DNA from: DAORIO01 sp964384645
GTDB lineage: Bacteria > Patescibacteriota > Minisyncoccia > Phycocordibacterales > UBA9973
Assembly (NCBI GenBank): GCA_964384645.1
Contig: CAYLKL010000003.1
Span: 1-64,000 of the forward strand
Length of the DNA stretch: 64,000 nucleotides
Reading direction: 5' to 3'
The notes below the pieces were generated by a model that did not search any database, was not told where the DNA came from, and saw only the letters and a list, made by a program, of their open reading frames with translations. A program made the position numbers and the translations under genes. Shown piece by piece: positions 33,120 through 40,346 of this stretch (positions within the stretch are counted from its first letter, which is position 1; the number at the start of each line of letters is the position of its first letter).

Positions 33120-33149
33120 ATATTAGCAGAAATGTTTATACTGTGTCAA
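33120..33149 (-). promoter_or_regulatory. tuf-rplB promoter
   Basis: TTGACA (33144-33149), 18-bp spacer ending TTTCTGC, TAATAT (33120-33125). The leader to tuf is about 130 nt. The spacer matches the rpsS promoter. Confidence 0.75.
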
Positions 33150-33195
33150 ATTCCCTTTTACCCCTTTTTACCGGAAAAAGGGGTGCAAAACCTCT

Positions 33196-33333
33196 CGCCG
33201 CATAAAGTTTTATTATGTTCACGTAATTCGTCTTCGCAAAAACTTTAAACTCTCCTTCGGCAAGCCCAAGATCAAACAGAAAAGTTTTAGTCTTCGGACT
33301 GATTGGTTCACATATATAAAACTTTATGCGGCG
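33196..33333 (-). repeat. Terminal-inverted-repeat element, copy 2 (perfect ends)
   Basis: 138 bp bounded by CGCCGCATAAAGTTTTAT and its exact reverse complement (18 bp). The interior matches copy 1 at 4804-4942 in inverted orientation, including GCTTGCCGAAGGAGAGTTTA. It has no coding capacity. It separates tuf from the SDR gene. Confidence 0.8.
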
Positions 33334-33361
33334 AAGGACGACAAAACTTCTTAAGATAAAA

Positions 33362-33392
33362 TAAAAAACTCTCCGAAGGAGAGCTTTTGTGA
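33362..33392 (-). terminator. Terminator of the SDR gene
   Basis: CTCTCC / GGAGAG stem with loop GAA and flanking A/T runs, a few bases past the stop at 33405. Confidence 0.75.
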
Positions 33393-33404
33393 CAATTTAG
33401 CTTT

Positions 33405-34136
33405 TTAGTCGGCTTTTAGTCCCACAGTTGTGATTACTTCATAGGCGAAATCTTCCGGGGTTTGAATTTCATCCCAAGGAGGATTTTCTCCAATGGTAAT
33501 TTCATTGAATTGTTTATGGGCCAAAGGACTGTTTATAAGTCCCGGTTCAAAAAGATAGACTTCTTCAAAAATCCCCTCTTCCTTTAAATCTTTAGCTAAT
33601 TTGGCAACTGCTTTCATAGAAGCAATATATCCCTCTTCTTTGTAGCCAGTCTTAAGATTAAGCCTTCTAGGGTCATCTTCAGCAAAATTTGCAGCATGAG
33701 AACCAATTAAAATAACTTTTGTCTTCTTATTAATGTTTTTTGGAAGCTTTTTAAGAGATTCAATTACAGCAACTTTAGTCTTAAAGTTTGCATTCATGAG
33801 ATCATTGGCTACTTGCTCTGCAGTTTTTGGATTTTCCATTCGCTTGTCGTTATCCCATTCAAAACTCCCCGCAGCCAAATCTACTGCATCAAAATAAACA
33901 TCAACGGCCGACATGTTAAAAATAAACACATTAACAGAATTTGAATCCTCCAAATCAAATCCATCATACAAATACACTCGTAAATCGCGCTTACCATCTA
34001 CCTTAAACATTTCTTCTGCCTTCTTTATATCTCTAACCATGGCGTAGACTTCATAGCCAAGTCTAAGAAATTTTTGAGCAATTTCGAAGCCGACACTACC
34101 TGTTACTCCTCCCACTAATGCTTTTTTAGTTTCCAT
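33405..34136 (-). CDS. NAD(P)-dependent SDR/NmrA-like Rossmann protein
   Basis: 243 residues. Dinucleotide-binding GGVTGSVGFEIA (about 8-19), a VILIGSHAAN strand near 150 and YIASMKAVAK (Y-x3-K) near 178, as in short-chain dehydrogenases. A small GFDLEDSNSV insert is present. Substrate unknown; sugar-nucleotide or quinone-type chemistry is possible. A single gene between tuf and fusA, not part of either operon. Confidence 0.75.
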   Translation of the reverse strand: METKKALVGGVTGSVGFEIAQKFLRLGYEVYAMVRDIKKAEEMFKVDGKRDLRVYLYDGFDLEDSNSVNVFIFNMSAVDVYFDAVDLAAGSFEWDNDKRMENPKTAEQVANDLMNANFKTKVAVIESLKKLPKNINKKTKVILIGSHAANFAEDDPRRLNLKTGYKEEGYIASMKAVAKLAKDLKEEGIFEEVYLFEPGLINSPLAHKQFNEITIGENPPWDEIQTPEDFAYEVITTVGLKAD

Positions 34137-34186
34137 AAGTTCATATTTTATAACAGATTATCATTTTTGGCGAAAAAGACTAGGAG

Positions 34187-34214
34187 TTGATTTATTTTTA
34201 ATAAGGAATAAAAT
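34187..34214 (+). promoter_or_regulatory. Promoter of the 21-codon ORF
   Basis: TTGATT (34187-34192), 16-bp spacer, TAAAAT (34209-34214). The leader is about 33 nt and ends CCTAAAAACTAAAAAACCATG. Confidence 0.6.
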
Positions 34215-34253
34215 AAAAATCAAGAAATACTGGAACCTAAAAACTAAAAAACC

Positions 34254-34319
34254 ATGCGCACAAAATTCAAAACCATCGTTGCTGTAATAATTATCGCAGT
34301 AACACTAGCGTTAATTTAG
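34254..34319 (+). CDS. Tiny 21-residue hydrophobic peptide
   Basis: It starts MRTKFKTIVAVIIIAV and ends LALI. A short basic N-terminus precedes one membrane helix. The ORF is enclosed by a promoter, the A-rich leader used by larger genes here, and an intrinsic terminator, which argues that it is expressed. Possible roles include a small membrane regulator or toxin-like peptide; none can be assigned. Confidence 0.55.
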   Translation: MRTKFKTIVAVIIIAVTLALI

Positions 34320-34345
34320 TAAAAAACAAAAACTCTGATAAACAA

Positions 34346-34375
34346 AAAACCGCTCATATAGAGCGGTTTTTTTAT
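34346..34375. terminator. Bidirectional terminator
   Basis: AAAAACCGCTC / GAGCGGTTTTTTT with loop ATATA, between the tiny plus-strand ORF and the fusA 3' end. Confidence 0.9.
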
Positions 34376-34383
34376 TTAGAAAA

Positions 34384-36525
34384 TTATTTTCTGTTCTTTA
34401 TGATTTCATCAGCGACGTTATTTGGAACAATGTCGTATCTCAAGAATTCCATTGTAAATCCCGCTCGTCCTTCTGTCATCGAACGAAGGTTTGTCATGTA
34501 TCCGAACATTTCAGAAAGTGGTACCACAGCTTTGATTGCTTGGTTTAGACCTCTTTCTTCTACGCCATCAATAAGACCTCGCTTTGCAGAAAGTGAACCT
34601 GTTACGTCTCCTAGGAATTTATCTGGTGTAACAACCTCAACTTTCATCATAGGCTCCAATATAACTGGTTTTGCTCGATTACAAGCCTCTTGTACTGCCA
34701 TTGAAGAAGCGATTTTGAAAGCCATTTCGTTTGAGTCAACTTCATGGTAACTTCCGTCCCAAAGTTCAACAGAAATATTAACCATTTTGTAACCTGCTAA
34801 AATTCCACGATCAAGACCCTCCTTAAATCCTTTTTCACAAGCAGGTATATATTCTTGTGGAATAACACCTCCTTTGATTGTATTTATGAATTCAAATCCT
34901 TCACTTCTCTTTGTGTTCTTTGGAAGATCGTCTTTGTCTACTGTCATATCCATTGGTTTAACCTTAATTCGAACGTGTCCGTAGTTTCCTCGTCCTCCTG
35001 ATTGCTTGATATATTTTCCTTCAGCTTCAGAATTTGCTGTAATTGTTTCTCGGTAAGCAACTTGAGGTCGCCCAACATTTGCTTCAACAGAAAATTCTCT
35101 CTTCATACGATCCACAATAATTTCAAGGTGAAGTTCTCCCATACCAGCAATAATTGTTTCCATAGTTTCAGGATCACTCATTACTTTAAATGTTGGATCT
35201 TCATCAGAAAGTCGTGAAAGCGCAAGACCCATTTTTTCTTGGTCAGCTTTTGTCTTTGGTTCAATACGCATAGAGATAACTGGTTCTGGGAATTTAATCT
35301 TATCTAGTACGATTGGGTTTGTTTCATCACAAAGTGTGTCAGAAGTTTTTGTATCCTTTAGACCAACTGCTGCCGCAATTTCTCCAGCATAAACTTTCTT
35401 TACTTCTTCTCTTTCATTCGCTTGCATGATAACGATACGTCCAAGTCTTTCCTTGTTTCCAGTTCGTGGATTGTAAATATATGAACCAGCTTCAACGGTT
35501 CCAGAGTAAACTCTAAAGAATATAAGTTGACCAACGAAAGGATCTGTCGCAACCTTGAAAGCAAGTGCAGAGAAAGGTTCAGCGTCAGACGGACCTCTTT
35601 CAAGTGGCGCGTCAGTGTCAGGGTGTGTTCCATTAACAGCCTTGATATCAAGTGGACTTGGAAGATAATCAACAACGGCGTCGAGAACCAATTGCACACC
35701 TTTATTTTTTAGAGCAGAACCAGCAAAAACTGGGAAAATTTCATTTGCAATAACAGCCTTTCGAGCAATCTTTTTTAATGTTTCAATGTCAGGAGTATTG
35801 CCGTCTAGATAAGCAGTCATCATCGCCTCATCATTTTCAACGATTTTCTCAATAAGTTCAGCGTGATACTTTTCTGCATCAGCCTTAAGGTTCTCCGGAA
35901 TATCTTTTTCTATAACTTTGTTACCCATATCCCCTTCGAAATAATAGGCCTTCATTTTTAGAAGGTCTACAACACCTTCGTGCTCACCTTCAAGTCCAAT
36001 TGGAATTTGAAAACGAACTGCTTTAGGAGAAAGTCTTTCTTTGATTGTTTTGAATGAGTGCTCAAATGATGCACCTGTTCTATCAAGTTTGTTTATGAAA
36101 CAAATTCGAGGAACTTTTGCTTCGTCAGCATAACGCCAGTTTGTTTCAGATTGTGGTTCTACACCTGCAACACCGTCGAAGACCACAACCGCACCGTCGA
36201 GAACTCGAAGAGATCGCTTTACCTCAACGGTAAAGTCGATGTGTCCTGGAGTATCAATAATATTGAATCGATGTTTTTTTGCCTTATCTCCCGGAGCATA
36301 AGTTGGAGTCCAAAAACAAGAAACAGCCGCAGCGGTAATTGTAATACCTCGTTCTTTTTCTTGTTCCATCCAGTCAGTAGTAGCGCCTCCATCGTGCACT
36401 TCTCCGATTTTGTGTGATTGTCCTGTGTAGTACAAAACACGCTCAGATGTAGTAGTTTTACCCGCATCAATGTGCGCAATAATTCCAAAATTTCTTAATT
36501 TTTCGATAGGGTGTTCTCGTTGCAT
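34384..36525 (-). CDS. fusA: Elongation factor G
   Basis: 713 residues from the ATG at 36525; the 17-residue upstream extension is leader. G1 AHIDAGKTT, effector RGITITAAAVS, G3 DTPGH and G4 NKLD. Domain IV carries QSGGRGNYGHV. It translocates the ribosome. A terminator-like hairpin at 36559-36577 precedes it, so it is separate from rpsL-rpsG. Confidence 0.98.
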   Translation of the reverse strand: MQREHPIEKLRNFGIIAHIDAGKTTTSERVLYYTGQSHKIGEVHDGGATTDWMEQEKERGITITAAAVSCFWTPTYAPGDKAKKHRFNIIDTPGHIDFTVEVKRSLRVLDGAVVVFDGVAGVEPQSETNWRYADEAKVPRICFINKLDRTGASFEHSFKTIKERLSPKAVRFQIPIGLEGEHEGVVDLLKMKAYYFEGDMGNKVIEKDIPENLKADAEKYHAELIEKIVENDEAMMTAYLDGNTPDIETLKKIARKAVIANEIFPVFAGSALKNKGVQLVLDAVVDYLPSPLDIKAVNGTHPDTDAPLERGPSDAEPFSALAFKVATDPFVGQLIFFRVYSGTVEAGSYIYNPRTGNKERLGRIVIMQANEREEVKKVYAGEIAAAVGLKDTKTSDTLCDETNPIVLDKIKFPEPVISMRIEPKTKADQEKMGLALSRLSDEDPTFKVMSDPETMETIIAGMGELHLEIIVDRMKREFSVEANVGRPQVAYRETITANSEAEGKYIKQSGGRGNYGHVRIKVKPMDMTVDKDDLPKNTKRSEGFEFINTIKGGVIPQEYIPACEKGFKEGLDRGILAGYKMVNISVELWDGSYHEVDSNEMAFKIASSMAVQEACNRAKPVILEPMMKVEVVTPDKFLGDVTGSLSAKRGLIDGVEERGLNQAIKAVVPLSEMFGYMTNLRSMTEGRAGFTMEFLRYDIVPNNVADEIIKNRK

Positions 36526-36554
36526 AAATGATTGTTTATAAAATATTTTTAATA

Positions 36555-36580
36555 AAAAAAGACTTCGGAAAGTCAAGGAT
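36555..36580 (-). terminator. Hairpin with T run upstream of fusA
   Basis: Minus-strand GACTT / AAGTC with loop TCCG, then TTTTTTTATT. It may stop read-through from the gene above or act as an attenuator for fusA. Confidence 0.5.
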
Positions 36581-36613
36581 AACTATACGGCAAGACGCTG
36601 TTTTTTGCAAATA

Positions 36614-36640
36614 AAAAAGGGGCCTATTGGCTCCTTACTT
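36614..36640 (-). terminator. Terminator of the small 36624-36860 gene
   Basis: AAGGAGCC / GGCCCCTT (one G-U pair) with loop AATA and a T run. It overlaps the gene's last codons. Confidence 0.85.
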
Positions 36641-36860
36641 TTTTAACACTATGTGGCAACACACATACGTTTTTAATTAAATTTACAGTTTCTTTATCAT
36701 TCTTTTTAGAATTCAAAATAATGTGCTCTTTTCTTGTGTCAAGAATCAATTTACCATCAGATTTTACTTTTAAAACCTTTACATGGATTAATCCTTTAAC
36801 ACATTTATATTCCACAGTGTCTCCGGTGGAAATATTTTCTTTATTTTCAATCTTTTTCAT
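36624..36860 (-). CDS. Small basic hypothetical protein between rpsG and fusA
   Basis: 78 residues. NISTGDTVEYKCVKGLIHVKVLKVKSDGK suggests a small beta-barrel (KOW/SH3-like), then KEHIILNSKK and a basic C-terminus. The family is not recognised. It has its own terminator and sits where rpsG and fusA are normally adjacent. A nucleic-acid-binding role is only a guess from charge and fold. Confidence 0.6.
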   Translation of the reverse strand: MKKIENKENISTGDTVEYKCVKGLIHVKVLKVKSDGKLILDTRKEHIILNSKKNDKETVNLIKNVCVLPHSVKKVRSQ

Positions 36861-36917
36861 TTAGTAAGTTTTTAATTTTTGTCAATTTACACCTCAAAAA
36901 GCAAACCGTCAAACAAA

Positions 36918-36942
36918 AAAGCCCCTTTCGGGATTTTTTTTA
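36918..36942 (-). terminator. Terminator of rpsL-rpsG
   Basis: AATCCC / GGGGCT-type stem with a GAAA loop and a long T run on the minus strand, overlapping the rpsG stop. Confidence 0.75.
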
Positions 36943-37410
36943 CCAAGCAAAGTGTGCGAACGCTTTGTTTGAATCTGCCATTTTATGAGTATCTTCTCTT
37001 TTCTTTACAGCGACTCCTTCGTTGTTTGCAGCAGCCATCAATTCATCTGCTAGTTTTTGCGCCATTGGTTTTCCTTTTCCAGATCTTGCTGCTCCGATGA
37101 TCCATCTGATTGAAAGAGCTAGTCTTCTTTCAGGTCTTACTTCTCGTGGAACCTGATAGTTTGCACCTCCGATTCTTCGTGAACGTACTTCCATAGTTGG
37201 TCCAGTGTTTTTCAAAGCTAGGTCAAATATTTCAAGTGGGTTTGGATTTCCAGTCTTTTCTTTGATTATATCAAAGGCATCATAAACAATACCTCTTGCA
37301 GTTTCTTTTTTTCCACTCCACATAACACAGTTAATAAACTTTCCGAGCTTTGCGGAATTATAAATTAAATCTGGTTCTGCGATATTTCTATTTTTTACTG
37401 GTCTTCTCAT
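36940..37410 (-). CDS. rpsG: Ribosomal protein uS7
   Basis: 156 residues. It starts MRRPVKNRNIAEPD. GGANYQVPREVRPERRLALSIRWI and KREDTHKMADSNKAFAHFAW are conserved. It binds the 3' major domain of 16S rRNA. It lies five bases after rpsL. Confidence 0.97.
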   Translation of the reverse strand: MRRPVKNRNIAEPDLIYNSAKLGKFINCVMWSGKKETARGIVYDAFDIIKEKTGNPNPLEIFDLALKNTGPTMEVRSRRIGGANYQVPREVRPERRLALSIRWIIGAARSGKGKPMAQKLADELMAAANNEGVAVKKREDTHKMADSNKAFAHFAW

Positions 37411-37415
37411 ATTGA

Positions 37416-37835
37416 TTATTTAGCAGCTTTAGGTCTCTTTGCTCCGTATAGTGATCGACTCTTTCGTCTTGCGTCTACTCCTGTAGTATCAAGTCTTCCT
37501 CGAACGATGTGGTATCGAACTCCAATCAAGTCCTTAACACGACCTCCTCTAAGTATTACCACAGAGTGTTCTTGTAGGTTGTGTCCCATACCTGGAATAT
37601 AAGCTGTTACTTCTTGTCCATTTGTTAGTCTTACTCTAGCGATTTTTCGAACAGCTGAGTTAGGTTTCTTTGGTGTAGTTGTTGTTACTTTAGTACATAC
37701 CCCTCTCTTGAATGGAGATGGATAAAAAACCGGTCGGTTCTTCAAAGTATTGAAGCCACGACTAAGAGCAACAGTTCGTGTTGCTTTTTTTGATTTAGTT
37801 CTTGGTTTTTTTACTAATTGACTTATTCTTGCCAT
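37416..37835 (-). CDS. rpsL: Ribosomal protein uS12
   Basis: 139 residues from the ATG at 37835. TTTTPKKPNSAVRKIARVRLTNG and GGRVKDLIGVRYHIVRG are the decoding-site loops. The N-terminal insertion (GFNTLKNRPVFYPSP) is the longer form also seen in Gram-positive bacteria, not an oddity. Confidence 0.97.
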   Translation of the reverse strand: MARISQLVKKPRTKSKKATRTVALSRGFNTLKNRPVFYPSPFKRGVCTKVTTTTPKKPNSAVRKIARVRLTNGQEVTAYIPGMGHNLQEHSVVILRGGRVKDLIGVRYHIVRGRLDTTGVDARRKSRSLYGAKRPKAAK

Positions 37836-37864
37836 AAAAACAAAATGCACCGATGTGCCGAAAC

Positions 37865-37893
37865 ACTTTAACAAATATGTAGATTTTATGCAA
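37865..37893 (-). promoter_or_regulatory. rpsL-rpsG promoter
   Basis: TTGCAT (37888-37893), 17-bp spacer, TAAAGT (37865-37870). The ~25-nt leader contains a small GCAC/GTGC hairpin. Confidence 0.55.
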
Positions 37894-37937
37894 GAGGCTT
37901 TAATATCATCTTGGCGATCTAACTCATTTATTAGGGT

Positions 37938-40346
37938 TTAAACTACTGGCTCCTCTCCTGCATCAGGTGTGTCTGTTGGAGCGTCTCCCCCTTGATCAGA
38001 CCCATCATCTTGGGTATCTGGAGTCTGACCTCCATCACCCTCTGGTTGACCGCCATCATCAACAACGTCGCCACTATCTGTGCCTCCATTAGAATCCGAA
38101 TTAGTATCGACGTTACTTTGTTCTAAAATTTGCAAAAATTGATCTCGAGTGACACAAACATCTTCAACACAAAGTTCTTTGGTTGTTATTTTATCTGTAA
38201 TAATTTCTACAAAATTTACCACACCATTTATTGTCTTTTGAATTCCACTTTCTAAATATTCAACAACCGAAGATAAACTTAGACCACTATTTCCACCTCC
38301 AACATTCATTGAATCAACTTTTAGGTTCAAATCTTGGATAGATTTCACAATCAAAGGTGTAAGTTTTGAATAATCTACCATCCAATATTTATCCTCTTCT
38401 TCTGGAACCATAACAGCATCTGGGTACACTTCAAAAAGTTCCTGAGCAATCACACCGTGAGTTAATTTCTGACTAGGATCATTTTTCCAATTAAAATCTC
38501 GTATTTTTATGTCTAAAAGACTGTCCAAAGACAAATCTGTATCTTCAATGTTTTCCTTAAGCCTTTGGTCTGAAGTTGTATTGTAGGATGTTGCGTTTGA
38601 AGCAAAAGTAATTGAACCAATAGTTGGATTACCTAGTGGATGAAAATTTATAAGAGTAGTTGGAGTAACATCTGATGGATCATTTCCTGCCACAACTGTT
38701 ATACCGAGATTTCCTGCAACACCTGAGGTGTTTTCAAATTTCGCAACAGCAGTCACAGGAGCTCCTCCAACGCTTAAAATATTCCCATTATCTATACTTG
38801 TACCGATATTTACTTCGCCCATAACATTAGCAAGGTAAATCCGCCCAACAGATCCAGCGTTAGAACCTGTCCCGCCCGCACCAGGATTTACATATATATC
38901 ACCCCCGTCTCCAGCTGTGTCAGAGGCACCAGTGGAATTACCCCCATCGCCAGCCAAGATATTAACGTCTCCACCAAAACCACCCTGTGCAGCTATGAAA
39001 CCTTGTTCTTCTCCATTACCTCCATCTCCAGCAAATAAATTCAAATTACCGGCATAGCCACCATTTGCAGTATTACCTACCGCGGTTCCATTTCCACCGT
39101 CCCCAGTAGAAATTGTGACATCTTGTCCAGAAGTACCAGCGGTATCTGTGTTATCAGCTCCATTTCCAGCAGATGCAACGATTACACCATTAGAATCCAA
39201 ATAAATCTGCCCTTCTGCACTTGTAGAATTAATTGCTCTGAAAGCATATGTTCCAGCACCGTCACCTAAAACATCGAGCGTTGAATCTGGTGAACTTGTA
39301 CCGACTCCTAAAAAATTATTAGTACTATTGTAAAAAAGTTGTGGTTCACCTTTTGATAATTGTTTCTGTCCAGAATTAGAAGTCCAAAAAGCAACTTGTC
39401 CTTCGAGTTGTGTACCGACACCTCCTTGTGTCACATAAGTTGATGGAGTAATACTCGTGTAAGTAATATTACTAGTACCAAAAACTGGTGCGTCTGTTTC
39501 TTGAACCCATTGTTTACCTTTTATTGTCCAGTTTCCACCTTCTGTGGCAATCACTATTTGTGGCGACATTTCACTCGGCTCGTCTGCATCGGTTGTTCTT
39601 GTTAAAACATATGGTGAACCGCCACTACCTAAACTTGTCACGATATAAACACCATTTTGAGTTTGCGCAGATTGATTTTTAACCAAAAGCCTATCGCCCA
39701 CACCAAGACTAATCCCGTTTATATTAGGCAAGGCACCATTTGTCGATTTTGTTATTGTTGCTCCAACACCAGAGCTTCCATTATCATAAGTCACGCCAGA
39801 AAGAGCTGCCGCTGTCCCTGCTCTAACTATTGTTGGAGATACAACCAAGTCATCGAAGTTTGGTGTTGCTAACCATTGATTCCCTCTTATTGACTCAAAA
39901 ATAAATCCTTTTCTATTACTTGTTAGATAAACAGTTGTTGTTTCATTTATGTAATCTCCAGAATATGCGTCTACTGTGACAGTATTCGAAGCCGATGTTT
40001 TTAAAACAGTAATTTTCCTGCTTTCTGTTACCGAAGATATCTGAGGAAGCACAATATTTACATCACCGGCGGCTGTATCTGCATAAATAACCTGATCGGT
40101 AGATAAAATACTATAAGGACTATCTGAGTCGTCGACGGTTGTGAAATTAACAACAGCAGGAGCAACGGCAGTTGTACAGTTTGTATCACTCGGTCCACAA
40201 GTTGGATCGAGAGTTATACCCGGTAAATATTTTGTAGTTGGTGGAGCAGAAAAAACAGTCAGTGTAGTAGAAAATAAAATGAAAAACAAAAGTATACCTG
40301 CTACTTTTTTCCAAACACTATCTGTATTTATTAAAAACTTTATCAT
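37938..40346 (-). CDS. Secreted fibre-like protein with S74 intramolecular chaperone domain
   Basis: 802 residues. It has a signal/membrane helix (about 14-33), a long beta-rich stalk with Gly/Thr/Asn-rich repeats (GDGGNGTAVGN, GDGGNGEEQG, GDGGNSTGAS), then SDQRLKENI. This motif carries the Ser592/Lys597 pair of peptidase S74, the self-cleaving chaperone domain of phage tail spikes. After WMVDYSKLTPLIVKSIQDL a further ~140 residues follow, including a Cys pair (CVEDVC) and an Asp/Gly-rich tail (GDGGQTPDTQDDG), so cleavage would release an unusual C-terminal part. It overlaps the upstream stop by one base (TAATG). Confidence 0.85.
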   Translation of the reverse strand: MIKFLINTDSVWKKVAGILLFFILFSTTLTVFSAPPTTKYLPGITLDPTCGPSDTNCTTAVAPAVVNFTTVDDSDSPYSILSTDQVIYADTAAGDVNIVLPQISSVTESRKITVLKTSASNTVTVDAYSGDYINETTTVYLTSNRKGFIFESIRGNQWLATPNFDDLVVSPTIVRAGTAAALSGVTYDNGSSGVGATITKSTNGALPNINGISLGVGDRLLVKNQSAQTQNGVYIVTSLGSGGSPYVLTRTTDADEPSEMSPQIVIATEGGNWTIKGKQWVQETDAPVFGTSNITYTSITPSTYVTQGGVGTQLEGQVAFWTSNSGQKQLSKGEPQLFYNSTNNFLGVGTSSPDSTLDVLGDGAGTYAFRAINSTSAEGQIYLDSNGVIVASAGNGADNTDTAGTSGQDVTISTGDGGNGTAVGNTANGGYAGNLNLFAGDGGNGEEQGFIAAQGGFGGDVNILAGDGGNSTGASDTAGDGGDIYVNPGAGGTGSNAGSVGRIYLANVMGEVNIGTSIDNGNILSVGGAPVTAVAKFENTSGVAGNLGITVVAGNDPSDVTPTTLINFHPLGNPTIGSITFASNATSYNTTSDQRLKENIEDTDLSLDSLLDIKIRDFNWKNDPSQKLTHGVIAQELFEVYPDAVMVPEEEDKYWMVDYSKLTPLIVKSIQDLNLKVDSMNVGGGNSGLSLSSVVEYLESGIQKTINGVVNFVEIITDKITTKELCVEDVCVTRDQFLQILEQSNVDTNSDSNGGTDSGDVVDDGGQPEGDGGQTPDTQDDGSDQGGDAPTDTPDAGEEPVV

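Noticed and set aside
36526..36576. N-terminal extension of fusA
   Set aside because: The residues are AT-rich leader translation; EF-G starts at MQREHPIEKLRNFG.
37700..37790. Apparent insertion in uS12
   Set aside because: The longer N-terminal loop is the same form found in Gram-positive uS12, so it is not unusual.
38870..39170. Short spaced repeats resembling a CRISPR array
   Set aside because: They are in-frame GDGG-type codon repeats of the S74 fibre protein; there are no conserved direct repeats with unique spacers and no cas genes.
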